A DNA stretch of 64,000 nucleotides from Alphaproteobacteria bacterium (lineage in GTDB: Bacteria > Pseudomonadota > Alphaproteobacteria > Rhizobiales > Beijerinckiaceae): assembly GCA_021325385.1 (NCBI GenBank), contig JAJPHH010000139.1, forward strand, positions 47,221-111,220, in the 5' to 3' direction. This document shows positions 44,667-53,796 of the stretch, in pieces (within the stretch, counting starts at the first letter, position 1; every line of letters starts with the position of its first letter). The notes below the pieces were generated by a model. That model had not been told where the DNA came from. It ran no database searches and was given only the letters and a program-made list of their open reading frames with translations. Position numbers and translations under genes: made by a program.

Positions 44667-45836
44667 TCATGCGATCTTCGACGGGCGAAAGAAGATCAAC
44701 AGCGCCGCTGAAATCATGTCGCGGACCTCCGTCTTCTTCTGCTCGGTCAAGCGGGCGAGCAGGTAAACCGCCGCCCCTGCGCCGATCAGGACGATTGCAG
44801 TGACCGGCCATGAGCGAATGGCGAGGTCTTGCTGGCCCAGAAGAACGGCGGCCAGCGCGCGGAAAAAGAAGAGCAGCGGATAATGAAACAAATACATGCT
44901 GAATGTGCAGGCCGCCGCTGCCCGAATCCAAGGCGCGGCGACGGACAGCAGGCTTTCGAATTTGGTCTCGAGGCCTTTCAACCCGAAGAGAAAGGCGGCG
45001 AAGAGCAGGCCGGAAACGTAGCTCGAAAGAAAATGATTGGAGAGACCGAGCAAGGTCTCGGGTAACCCGGCGGTCAGATGATCGGTCCAGCGGTCCAGGA
45101 CGTGGCGCGCGCCGCTGGTCATAAAGAGGACATAGGCCGAAATTGACGCGACACAAAGCGCGGCTCCGGCCATCGGCGTCTGCGTCGTCTGTCTATAGAG
45201 ACGCCACGCCGCAACGCCCATCAGCCAAACCGGCAAGAGAAGCAGAATCTTAGGTCCCGCGATGAGGCAAACGAGCCCAAGCAGGGCGGAACGCCGCCAA
45301 CTCGCCTCCGCATAAAAAAGGATTCCGAATATGACATAGTAGATCGCCTCGTAACCGAGAGACCAGAACGGACTGTTGGTTCCCGGCCACAAATTCAGAG
45401 CCCAGATTTCATTCAGAAAGACTGCGGCGACCACGAACCGCATCGCCGGCGGCGTGTTCAAGTCGGCGACCGTGGCCGCATCGCGCCATTGATCTCCATA
45501 GAGGACCGGAAAGAGCATCTCGCCGATGGAATCGAGCGCGACCGTCAGTATGAGCGCCGGCGCCGCCACCGAGAGCAGCCGAGCGGCGCGGCTCATCGCG
45601 TAATCGGCGAAGCTTCGATCTCTGGTTTCGGCAGCAAGCGCGACGACGAAGCCCGAAAGGACAAAGAAGGCGATAACAGGCTCGGCGCCTGTTTGAGTGA
45701 GACGCCAGGGAATCTTGGTCCCGAGCTTTTCAAATCCGGCATGGTGGAGAAAAACCAGGCAAGCGGCCAGAAAGCGGATCGCGTCCAAGGCGACCGACAT
45801 TGAAAGGCTGATCGCCGCGGTCGCGTGCTGCTTCAT
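44667..45836 (-). CDS. Membrane O-acyltransferase (acyltransferase-3 family)
   Basis: A 389-aa integral membrane protein with about ten helices. Family hallmarks are DAIRFLAACLVFLHHAGF at the N-terminus, AEPVIAFFVLSGFVVALAAE, YAMSRAARLL, and NSPFWSLGYEAIYYVIFG. It probably adds an O-acetyl, succinyl or similar group to the polymer or its lipid-linked unit. It follows the GT2 gene by 24 nt and ends the leftward unit that starts at the epimerase gene. Confidence 0.88.
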   Translation of the reverse strand: MKQHATAAISLSMSVALDAIRFLAACLVFLHHAGFEKLGTKIPWRLTQTGAEPVIAFFVLSGFVVALAAETRDRSFADYAMSRAARLLSVAAPALILTVALDSIGEMLFPVLYGDQWRDAATVADLNTPPAMRFVVAAVFLNEIWALNLWPGTNSPFWSLGYEAIYYVIFGILFYAEASWRRSALLGLVCLIAGPKILLLLPVWLMGVAAWRLYRQTTQTPMAGAALCVASISAYVLFMTSGARHVLDRWTDHLTAGLPETLLGLSNHFLSSYVSGLLFAAFLFGLKGLETKFESLLSVAAPWIRAAAACTFSMYLFHYPLLFFFRALAAVLLGQQDLAIRSWPVTAIVLIGAGAAVYLLARLTEQKKTEVRDMISAALLIFFRPSKIA

Positions 45837-45860
45837 GCGATCGCCCCCTTATGCATCGTC

Positions 45861-47048
45861 TTAACTTCGCCAAGCCTTCAGGCCGGCGCTGTATTTTGAC
45901 CCCATGATCGCCAGCGTCGCCGCCGAGCCGAACGCTTCGCGCGAATAGCGCAACAACCCGCCTGCGAATGCTACTTTCCCGGCCGACACCGCCGCCCGCA
46001 CCCGCCAGCGGATCTGGGTCGCGAACGCGATCCGCAGCGACAAAGGCCATTGTCTGGCGCGCATCCAGCCCGCCAATTCGCCGCCCTCGGACGCGAAATC
46101 GAGGAGATCCTCCACGCCGTGATGGCAACCCATCAGGCCCGCCGCAATCATCCGCTCGGCGGCGCTCGGCGCCCTTCTATCAAGCGCGGCCCGGTATTCG
46201 AGAAGCGCTCGCCTTGCTCCATCATAGACCTTGCGCTGGAACAGGATGATCCCTTTTTGAAGAAGAGCGAGCGCGCGCTCCTGCTCATGCGTCTCGTCGG
46301 CGAAAGGCCGAAAATCGCGAAGCCGCCAATTGCGCTCCAAGGAACGAAAGATGACGGCGTCGTATTTGATCCATTTATCGATCGTGTGATCGGTATAGGT
46401 CCGATCGGCGGCCGGCCCCCGCATTGCTTCATGCTTTCTTTGATAAAGCACGCGCTCGTCTATAAAGGCGCCCTCGTTGGTTCGAGCCAGCCGCAAGATC
46501 ATGTTATAGTCTTGGCTACGGTACAGCGCCTCGTCGTACGGTCCGGCTGACAATTGTGTTCGCCGGCGCACGGCCCATGCCGGGTGAGGCAAAAAGCACC
46601 TCTCCATCAATTTGACGACAAGCCGCCGAGGATCGCGGGTCGGAACCGGTTCCTCGTCCCACAGATCCGACGGCGACGGCGGCGACGCGCCGCAAAAGCG
46701 CACATAGCGACCATAGGAAAAATCGGCGGCGGGATTGCGGGAAAGAGCGTCGGCGTGCCGCGCGAGCGCCCAGGGCGGCAAGAGGTCGTCGTCGTCCAGG
46801 ACGATGATTGCGTCGCCGGCGCTCGCAGCGACGCCGAGGTTGAGCGCGGCCGCTTTGCCGCGGTTTTCCTGCCGAAGATAACGGATTGCCGGCTGATAAC
46901 GCCGGGCGACCTCAGCCGTTCCGTCGGACGATCCGTCGTCGATAACCAGGATTTCGTAATCGCCGTGAGTTTGTCGCAAGACGGATTCGATCGCCTGGCC
47001 AAGCAAATCGGCGCGTTCGAAAGTCGGAATCAAAACCGAGAAGCGCAT
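45861..47048 (-). CDS. Glycosyltransferase, GT2 family
   Basis: A 395-aa GT2 enzyme: MRFSVLIPTFERADLLGQAI at its start, EILVIDDGSSDGTAEVARRY, NRGKAAALNLGVAASAGDAI and the DxD-type IVLDDDDLLPPWAL. The start at 47048 opens directly on the catalytic fold; the longer frame is not supported. The C-terminal 150 residues are helical and unassigned. It follows the epimerase gene by 170 nt. Confidence 0.88.
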   Translation of the reverse strand: MRFSVLIPTFERADLLGQAIESVLRQTHGDYEILVIDDGSSDGTAEVARRYQPAIRYLRQENRGKAAALNLGVAASAGDAIIVLDDDDLLPPWALARHADALSRNPAADFSYGRYVRFCGASPPSPSDLWDEEPVPTRDPRRLVVKLMERCFLPHPAWAVRRRTQLSAGPYDEALYRSQDYNMILRLARTNEGAFIDERVLYQRKHEAMRGPAADRTYTDHTIDKWIKYDAVIFRSLERNWRLRDFRPFADETHEQERALALLQKGIILFQRKVYDGARRALLEYRAALDRRAPSAAERMIAAGLMGCHHGVEDLLDFASEGGELAGWMRARQWPLSLRIAFATQIRWRVRAAVSAGKVAFAGGLLRYSREAFGSAATLAIMGSKYSAGLKAWRS

Positions 47049-47218
47049 GTCGCCCCGCCATTCGCCGCGCCGGCGGCGGACGCTCGTCGTCGCATCATCC
47101 GATGTTCCGCCAATTTGCGACTGGCGCCTCCAGCCCGGAAGGCGCTCGATATCGCCGCGCGGCAACCATCCTTCCGGTTCGACGACGCGTTCTCAAGCGC
47201 AGGAGGATCATGACGCGG

Positions 47219-48193
47219 TCAGTCGAAATCGGCGATGCGCGAAACCCGACGCCATTCGGAAAGTCCTGCGATCAGATCATATCGATAGGCGAAGCCTGCT
47301 TCCGGCAGACGCCTTGGCACCATATTCGTCGATTGGTACAGCTTACGGATGCGGGCGCGGTTGATCTCGCTTTTCAAGCCCAAAGCCGAGAGCGCCTCGA
47401 AGCCAAACGCCGCCAGATCCAGCGCCCAAAACGGAACGACCGCTCGCGGCGGCGGATAGCCCGCGACTTTCGAGAAGGCGGCGCAAATATCCGCGCTGGT
47501 GTAACGTTCCGGATGGCAGAAATTGTAGAGAAAAACGCCTTTATTGCGCTCTTGCGCGAATAACATCGAGGAGACGAGGTCCTCGACGTAGCCGCACGCT
47601 TTGATCGTATCGGAGCGTCCCGGATAGACGAAGATGCGGCGCTTTAAGGCGCGCGACAAGCGGGTGAAGTTGCCGCGCTCCGAGAGCCCGTAAATGACGC
47701 CAGGCCGCACGATCGTCAGCCGCCGCCGGTCGGCGGCGGCTGCTTGCCACAGCCGGTGAACGCCCTCGGCGAGGACCTTCGAGCGGCCATAAGCATTGAC
47801 CGGCTCGAGCAGCCCCTCCTCGTCCTTCGGCCCCTCGGTCGGCCCGTAAACCATCATGGTGCTGGTAAAAAGGACGCGTTCAGCGTCAACCTCGTCAGCA
47901 AAACGACACACATTGGTCGCGCCATTAACATTCGTCCAATAATATTCCCAATCCTCATGGCCGGGCGTCGTATGAGTCGCGGCGAGATTGAAAATTTCAA
48001 AAGGCCCTTCGCCGCATAAAGTTGGCGGGATCGGACGACGAATGTCGAAAGTGACATACTGAACGCCGCCGACGGCAAAGCGAGGCTGCGCGATATCGAC
48101 ACTATAAAGGCCGTCATAGCCGCGGCTTTCCGCTAACCGCTTGAGCAAGTGGCAGCCGATAAACCCCGCCCCGCCGAACACGATCGCCTTCAT
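47219..48193 (-). CDS. NAD-dependent epimerase/dehydratase
   Basis: A 324-aa extended SDR acting on a nucleotide sugar. The cofactor motif is IVFGGAGFIGCHLL, catalytic Ser/Thr in LFTSTMMVYG and YxxxK in YGRSK. Conserved context includes GVFLYNFCHPERYTSADI. The C-terminal part differs from UDP-glucose 4-epimerase, so the substrate is open. It is the first gene of a leftward unit and shares its upstream region with the divergent glycosyltransferase. Confidence 0.85.
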   Translation of the reverse strand: MKAIVFGGAGFIGCHLLKRLAESRGYDGLYSVDIAQPRFAVGGVQYVTFDIRRPIPPTLCGEGPFEIFNLAATHTTPGHEDWEYYWTNVNGATNVCRFADEVDAERVLFTSTMMVYGPTEGPKDEEGLLEPVNAYGRSKVLAEGVHRLWQAAAADRRRLTIVRPGVIYGLSERGNFTRLSRALKRRIFVYPGRSDTIKACGYVEDLVSSMLFAQERNKGVFLYNFCHPERYTSADICAAFSKVAGYPPPRAVVPFWALDLAAFGFEALSALGLKSEINRARIRKLYQSTNMVPRRLPEAGFAYRYDLIAGLSEWRRVSRIADFD

Positions 48194-48254
48194 TATCGTC
48201 GCTCTTCGCCTCGATGATTGACGGTCGCTCCCCGGCCGCCTTGCCCATCGTCTT

Positions 48255-48284
48255 TATGTTATGTTATGCTCTTAACATAACATA
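48255..48284. promoter_or_regulatory. 12-bp perfect inverted repeat in divergent promoter region
   Basis: tatgttatgtta (48255-48266) and taacataacata (48273-48284) are exact reverse complements with a 6-nt spacer (tgctct). The site lies 62-91 nt before the epimerase gene and 90-119 nt before the rightward glycosyltransferase gene. It is the most symmetric copy of the cluster-wide motif and would suit a dimer or tetramer of a repressor or activator. Confidence 0.7.
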
Positions 48285-48373
48285 GACGCAAGCGGCGCGC
48301 TAGGCCGCCATTGCGGGGAGGCGGGCGGGTCGATAGCGCGCCGAGAGGCGGGGCATAGGTTCTGGAGCGGCTG

Positions 48374-49561
48374 GTGAAAATCGCCTACCTCGTGCATGAT
48401 CTGACCGATCCGGCCGTCATCCGCCGCATGAAGATGTTCAAGCTCGGCGGCGCGGCGGTGACGCCGATTGGTTTCAGGCGTTGCGGCGCTCCCATCGAAA
48501 AAATAGGCGCGGCCGAGCCGATCGAGCTCGGCGCGACGATCGATGGACGGTTAGCGCGCCGCGCGCTATCGGTCGCCGGCGCCTGCGCAAGGATACCTCG
48601 GATTGCCCAGCCGGCGCGGCGGGCGGACGCCATTGTCGCTCGCAATCTCGAGACGCTGCTTCTCGCGGTATTAGCCCGCAATATTTACGGCCTCGAAGCG
48701 CCGCTCGTCTACGAGTGTCTCGATGTCCATCGACTGCTTCTGTCGGACCGGCCGGATGGCGGATTCTTGAGATTGCTCGAATCCTTGCTTTGGCGACACG
48801 TTGATCTGCTTTTGACCAGTTCGCCGGCGTTCACTCGCAACTACTTTCTGCCCCGTCGCTTTCCCGCGCCAATCATGCTGGTCGAGAACAAGGTGCTGAC
48901 CGAATCCGAAATCGGAGACAAGCGGCGCGCCAGGCCTCCTGGCCCGCCATGGCGGATCGGTTGGTTCGGCATGATCCGCTGCCGGAGAAGTCTCGCTATG
49001 TTGAGCGCCTTAACGCGCGCTCTGGGCGGCAAGGTGGAGGTGATCATTCGCGGCCGACCATCCCAGGCGACGTTCGCCGATTTCGACCAGGCCATCGCCA
49101 ACGAGCCCTACATCCGCTACGGCGGAACATATCGTAATCCCGAAGATCTCGCTGCAATTTACGGCGATGTCCATTTCGCCTGGGCGATCGACTACCACGA
49201 GGAGGGCCTGAACTCGGCGTGGCTTTTGCCCAATCGAATCTACGAAGGAAGCCTGCATGGCGCGACGCCGATCGCCTTGGACGAGGTGGAGACGGGACGG
49301 TGGCTCGCGCGACGCGGCGTCGGCGTGGTGGTGAAAAACCCCATCGAACGATCGCTGATCGATTTCTTCCGCAATCTGAATGAAAACCTCTTTGTCGACC
49401 TGTCGGCTCGGCTTGCCGCCGTGCCCCGACGCGACCTGGTCCACGCAAGGCCCGATTGCCGCGACCTTGTCGAGGCGATATGCGCCGCCAAATCGCCGGT
49501 TCGACGCATGGGCGGCAATCCGGCGGAAGCGCGGCTGCCGCCCCATTGCTCGGAAATCTGA
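48374..49561 (+). CDS. Glycosyltransferase, GT-B fold
   Basis: A 395-aa protein with GT4-like organisation: N-terminal VKIAYLVHDLTDPAVIRRMK, PLVYECLDVHRLLLSD in the acceptor domain, and RIGWFGMIRCRRSLAMLSAL, EVIIRGRPSQ and GLNSAWLLPNRIYEGSLHGA in the nucleotide-sugar domain. The usual EGFG segment is replaced by NRIYEGSLHG. The start is GTG. It opens a four-gene rightward unit. Donor and linkage are unknown. Confidence 0.78.
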   Translation: MKIAYLVHDLTDPAVIRRMKMFKLGGAAVTPIGFRRCGAPIEKIGAAEPIELGATIDGRLARRALSVAGACARIPRIAQPARRADAIVARNLETLLLAVLARNIYGLEAPLVYECLDVHRLLLSDRPDGGFLRLLESLLWRHVDLLLTSSPAFTRNYFLPRRFPAPIMLVENKVLTESEIGDKRRARPPGPPWRIGWFGMIRCRRSLAMLSALTRALGGKVEVIIRGRPSQATFADFDQAIANEPYIRYGGTYRNPEDLAAIYGDVHFAWAIDYHEEGLNSAWLLPNRIYEGSLHGATPIALDEVETGRWLARRGVGVVVKNPIERSLIDFFRNLNENLFVDLSARLAAVPRRDLVHARPDCRDLVEAICAAKSPVRRMGGNPAEARLPPHCSEI

Positions 49562-49571
49562 GGCGCCTTTG

Positions 49572-50627
49572 ATGACCGTACAACCGGGGGCGCAAGGAAG
49601 CCGCCCTTGCCGCGTCCTCGCCGTTATCCCGTGTCTCAACGAGGAATTGCATATAGGGGCGGTCGTGGCCAATCTTCGGCGCGAGGCAGACCGCATCGAC
49701 ATGAAAATCGTCGTGGCCGACGGCGGCAGCGTCGACCGCACGCGCGAGATCGTTCGGCGGTTCGCCGAGAGCGACGAGAGAATCACGCTCCTCGACAATC
49801 CGCAAAAAATACAAAGCGCGGCGCTGAACCTCGCCGTGCGAACCTATGGCGACGGCGCCGCCCACCTCATCCGGATCGACGCTCACGCCGGCTATCCCGA
49901 GGATTATTGCGAGCGTTTGCTCGCGACCCAAGCCGAAACCGGAGCAGATTCCGTCGTCGTCAGCATGCGCACCGTCGGCCGCTCTTGCTTCGAGCGCGCC
50001 GCCGCCGCCGCGCAGAATTCGCTCCTGGGCAATGGCGGCTCGTCGCACCGGAACGCGACAGCCGGACGATGGGTCGACCACGGCCACCATGCGCTGATGA
50101 CGCTGTCGGCTTTCCGCGCCGTGGGCGGATATGACGAGAGTTTTTCTCATAACGAAGATGTCGAACTCGACCTGCGCCTGAAGGAGAATGGTTTTCGTAT
50201 CTATCTCGCCCGAGACATGTCTATTGACTATTATCCGCGCCGAAATCCGATCGCCCTGTTCAGACAATATTTCCGAATCGGCCGCGGCCGCGCCCGCAAC
50301 GTCTTGAAGCATCGGCGGCATACCAAAATCCGTCATCTCGTCCTCGCGACGATCGCGCCGATCCTTTGCCTGATCCTCGCCGCGCCCGCCTCGCCGATCT
50401 TCGCTGCGCCCGCGCTCCTTTGGGCGCTGCTTTGTCTCTTGTATGGACTTTATCTCGGCCTTCGCTCACGCGATTCCTGCGCCGCGGCGGCGGGTCTCGC
50501 GGCGATCGCAACGCAAGCTGGCTGGTCATTCGGCTTCTATCTCGGGCTCGCCACCGGCCTCGTCGAGGCGCTCGGCGCAGCGCGGCCGCGGCGGCCGACG
50601 CCCCGTGGAGACTGGATCGCGCCATGA
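49572..50627 (+). CDS. Glycosyltransferase, GT2, ExoA-like
   Basis: A 351-aa GT2 enzyme resembling the succinoglycan transferase ExoA. It has VLAVIPCLNEELHIGAVVAN, IVVADGGSVDRTREIVRRFA, HLIRIDAHAGYPEDYCERLL, SLLGNGGSSHRN and DESFSHNEDVELDLRLKENG, and ends in two membrane helices. In succinoglycan synthesis ExoA adds a glucose to the lipid-linked chain; the same role here is inference. The stop overlaps the next start as ATGA. Confidence 0.87.
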   Translation: MTVQPGAQGSRPCRVLAVIPCLNEELHIGAVVANLRREADRIDMKIVVADGGSVDRTREIVRRFAESDERITLLDNPQKIQSAALNLAVRTYGDGAAHLIRIDAHAGYPEDYCERLLATQAETGADSVVVSMRTVGRSCFERAAAAAQNSLLGNGGSSHRNATAGRWVDHGHHALMTLSAFRAVGGYDESFSHNEDVELDLRLKENGFRIYLARDMSIDYYPRRNPIALFRQYFRIGRGRARNVLKHRRHTKIRHLVLATIAPILCLILAAPASPIFAAPALLWALLCLLYGLYLGLRSRDSCAAAAGLAAIATQAGWSFGFYLGLATGLVEALGAARPRRPTPRGDWIAP

Positions 50628-52603
50628 CCGCGACGGCTGGGCCAGAACTCGAGCCGGCGGCGCCGCTGGTCAGCGTGATCGTCGCAAACTATAACGGCGC
50701 CGCTCATCTCGCCGAGGCGATCGCATCGGCGCAAAGGCAAACCCTCCGCGACATCGAAATCATCGTTTCAGACGACGCTTCGAGCGACGACAGCGTCGCG
50801 ACCGTCGAGCGGCTAATGGCGCAAGATCCGCGCGTCAAACTGATCCGCGCCGAGCGCAACGCCGGACCGGGCGCGGCGCGCAACCGCGCGTTGGCGCTCG
50901 CGAAAGGCGCATGGCTCGCCGTGATGGACAGCGACGACGTGATGCACGAAGAAAGGCTGCAGAAGCTGACGACCGCCGCGGCCGCTGACGGCGCCGACAT
51001 TGCGGCCGACAACCTGCTCGAATTCGGCGACGATCCTTCGCGGCCGGCGCGCGCCTTCCTCACGGGACGACGGACGCAGGCCGCATTTTGGGTCGATGCC
51101 GCGGATTATGTGGCGAGCAATTGTTTTTACAGCCGCAAACCGGCGCTCGGCTACCTGAAGCCGATCTTTCGAGCGTCGTCCTTTTCGCGAGAGGCGTTGC
51201 GATACAACGAGAGTCTGCGGATCGGCGAGGATTATGATCTTGTCGTTCGGCTTTTGCGCGCCGGCGCGAGGTTCCGAATCTATCCGATCGCGCTCTACTT
51301 TTATCGACGGCATGTTGGCTCGACCTCGCACCGGCTCAGCGAAAGCGCGCTCATCGCCATCCAGGCCGCCGATTGCCGCTTGCACGAAACGTTCTCCGAC
51401 CCCGATCGTCGTTTGGCGTCGGCGCTCGCGCGGCGCTCCCGGTCGATCGAGACCGCCCTCGCCTACGAGCGATTGCTCGCCGCGCTGAAAACAGGGAATT
51501 GGAAGGCGGCGCTGAATTCTGCTCTGACCAGCCCCGGCGCAGTTCCGCTCTTGCGGATGCCTGCCATCGCTCGGTTGAACCGCCTCGCTTCCCTGGCTGG
51601 CGCGAGCGCCGCCACGATAGTGGATCGGTCGCCGGCCGGCGGCGGAAGCGCGCAGCGACTCGACCGCGCGATCGAGTCGGCCGCCGAGCAGGTCGCCGTC
51701 TGCATCTGCACATTCCGTCGTCCGCTGACCCTGCTCGTCGCCATGGAGAGCATCGCAAAGCAAGCGCTTCCACAAACTGTTCGTCTCGAAATGGTGGTCA
51801 TCGACAACGACCGGCGCGCCTCAGCACAAAGCATCGTCGAGCAATTCGCCGCCAACGCGTCTTTTCCGGTACGGTACCGGCACTCTCCAGGAGAGAACAT
51901 ATCGGTGGCGCGCAACGCCGCGCTCGACGCCGCCGAGGCGCGGTGGCTCGCCTTCATTGACGACGACGAGCGCGCCTCTCCGCACTGGTTGGCTCAGTTG
52001 CTCGAAATGCGCGAAGGCGCGCACGCAATATTCGGTCCCTGCGAGGCGATCTACGGCGAAACCGCGCCGGCCTGGATGAAGCGCGCTGATTTTCACTCCA
52101 ATCGCATCGCCGCGCCGGCGCTGGCGATCGAGACCGGCTACACGTCCAACGTTCTCATCGACGCGAGCTTTGTCCGCCGGCATGGCTTGCGCTTCGACGT
52201 CGCGCTCGGACGCAGCGGCGGCGAGGACACGATGTTCTTTCACGCCCTGCACAAACAAGGCGGCATCCTCAGATACGCCCCTCGGGCGACAGTCTATGAG
52301 GACGTGGCTTCGTCGAGAGCGACCGCCAAATGGATCGCGCGGCGGCGGTATCGAGCCGGGCAAACTTACGCGCTGATGCTCCGCCGATTTTCGCCGAGGC
52401 GCTATTCGCTGTCGGCGTGGACAAGCCCGCTGAAGATCGGGTTCTGCGCCGCCGCCTCGCTGTCGTCCGCCTTCAACTCAGCTCGGGCGAGTTGGTGGCT
52501 CATGCGCGGAGTGTTTCATCTGGGCGTCCTCAGCTTCGCTCTCGGCGGACGCCTGCATCAGGAATACGAGCCCAGCCGCAACGCGGCGGTCGGCCGGCGC
52601 TAA
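50624..52603 (+). CDS. Tandem GT2 glycosyltransferase (two catalytic domains)
   Basis: A 659-aa protein with two GT2 domains. The first (about residues 14-260) has VSVIVANYNGAAHLAEAIAS, IIVSDDASSDDSVATVE and VMDSDDVMHEERL. The second (about 355-600) has VAVCICTFRRPLTLLVAMES, MVVIDNDRRASAQSIV and FIDDDERASPHWL, with GRSGGEDTMFFHAL as its acceptor-site acidic pair. It may add two sugars in succession or act processively. The start at 50624 is fixed by the ATGA overlap; the longer frame is a shadow of the previous gene. Confidence 0.87.
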   Translation: MTATAGPELEPAAPLVSVIVANYNGAAHLAEAIASAQRQTLRDIEIIVSDDASSDDSVATVERLMAQDPRVKLIRAERNAGPGAARNRALALAKGAWLAVMDSDDVMHEERLQKLTTAAAADGADIAADNLLEFGDDPSRPARAFLTGRRTQAAFWVDAADYVASNCFYSRKPALGYLKPIFRASSFSREALRYNESLRIGEDYDLVVRLLRAGARFRIYPIALYFYRRHVGSTSHRLSESALIAIQAADCRLHETFSDPDRRLASALARRSRSIETALAYERLLAALKTGNWKAALNSALTSPGAVPLLRMPAIARLNRLASLAGASAATIVDRSPAGGGSAQRLDRAIESAAEQVAVCICTFRRPLTLLVAMESIAKQALPQTVRLEMVVIDNDRRASAQSIVEQFAANASFPVRYRHSPGENISVARNAALDAAEARWLAFIDDDERASPHWLAQLLEMREGAHAIFGPCEAIYGETAPAWMKRADFHSNRIAAPALAIETGYTSNVLIDASFVRRHGLRFDVALGRSGGEDTMFFHALHKQGGILRYAPRATVYEDVASSRATAKWIARRRYRAGQTYALMLRRFSPRRYSLSAWTSPLKIGFCAAASLSSAFNSARASWWLMRGVFHLGVLSFALGGRLHQEYEPSRNAAVGRR

Positions 52604-52645
52604 GCGGCGCGTCCCCGCAAGATGAAAGGGATTAAAAGGAGCGAG

Positions 52646-53767
52646 ATGAGCGATCGCCTGATCGTGGCGGCGACGAAGGATAGATACCCGACTCGCTTCA
52701 ATACGCCCAAGCATTCTCGTCACAAGATCAAGCCGGTCCTGTTCATCCCGACGCACCGCATATCGCCCCGCGTCGAAGGCGTGACATTGTTTCGGCCGAC
52801 CCGCTGCGATCTCATCCATTCGTTCAACCGCATTCCGATCGCAACGAAGAAGAATTTCGTCATTTCGTTTGAATCGCATTTGCCGAGATATTTCGGCGGC
52901 GAGAAGAGCCGCTTCTTCGCTTATATGCGCCGGCGCCTCGCCGCGCCGACGTGCCGTCGAATTATCGCGACGTCGCATTTCGCCAGGCGGATTTTTGCAG
53001 CGACTCACGCCGCTGCCGATGAACGCGACGCGCTGTTGGCGAAGCTCGACGTCGTCTATCCGAATGTCGTCCTGCCGGACGCTCGGCTCGACGCGCGCGG
53101 AGCGCGGCCGCTGACTTTCGTCTTCGTCGGCGCGCATTTCGGCCGTAAGGGCGGCGCGGCGGCGGCGCGCGCCGCGGAAATCGCGCGGCGTAGGCGCCTG
53201 CCGATGCGCTTTCAGATCATCTCTGCGCTCAAAGTCGGCGCCGGGATTTGGAGCGATCCGCTCGACCGGGAGTTTTTTGAGGACTATTTCAGGCTTTTGG
53301 ACGGCGACAACGTCACGTTCCGCAACTCGTTATCGAACGCGGAAGTGCTCAACGCGCTTGGCGCCGCGGATTTCACCATTCTGACCACTTTAAGCGACAC
53401 GTTCGGATATACCGCGATCGAATCGCTCGCGGTCGGCGTCCCCGTCATTGCGACCGCTCAGGGCGCTCTTCCCGAATTTCTTGTCGACGGCCGGAATGGC
53501 CTGCTCATTCCGTTGGCGACGGATTCCTACGGCGAGTGGGTCCATGTTGGCCGATCCGACAAGGATAGTCCGCGCTTCGCCGCCCTCTATCGCGACGAGA
53601 TCGAACGACTGGCCGCGGCGATGATCGAGGCGACGATTCCCTATCTCGATTCGCCGGATAAACTCGCGGAAATGCGGCGAAACGCGCGTGCGACCGCCGA
53701 GGAGCGGTTCGACAGTCGTAAGACTTCGATCGTCTTGGATCGAATTTACGAAGAGAGCGTCGGTTGA
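52646..53767 (+). CDS. Glycosyltransferase, GT4 family
   Basis: A 373-aa GT-B enzyme. RIIATSHFARRIF, TFVFVGAHFGRKGGAAAARA, and FGYTAIESLAVGVPVIATAQ with GRNGLLIPL mark the donor domain. I start at MSDRLIVAA (52646) because ggagcgag precedes it; an ATG at 52622 has no such site. It ends the rightward unit and converges on the glycanase gene 29 nt away. Confidence 0.87.
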   Translation: MSDRLIVAATKDRYPTRFNTPKHSRHKIKPVLFIPTHRISPRVEGVTLFRPTRCDLIHSFNRIPIATKKNFVISFESHLPRYFGGEKSRFFAYMRRRLAAPTCRRIIATSHFARRIFAATHAAADERDALLAKLDVVYPNVVLPDARLDARGARPLTFVFVGAHFGRKGGAAAARAAEIARRRRLPMRFQIISALKVGAGIWSDPLDREFFEDYFRLLDGDNVTFRNSLSNAEVLNALGAADFTILTTLSDTFGYTAIESLAVGVPVIATAQGALPEFLVDGRNGLLIPLATDSYGEWVHVGRSDKDSPRFAALYRDEIERLAAAMIEATIPYLDSPDKLAEMRRNARATAEERFDSRKTSIVLDRIYEESVG

Positions 53768-53796
53768 GAAGCGCCCGCAAGGCGAGGGCGTAGCTC

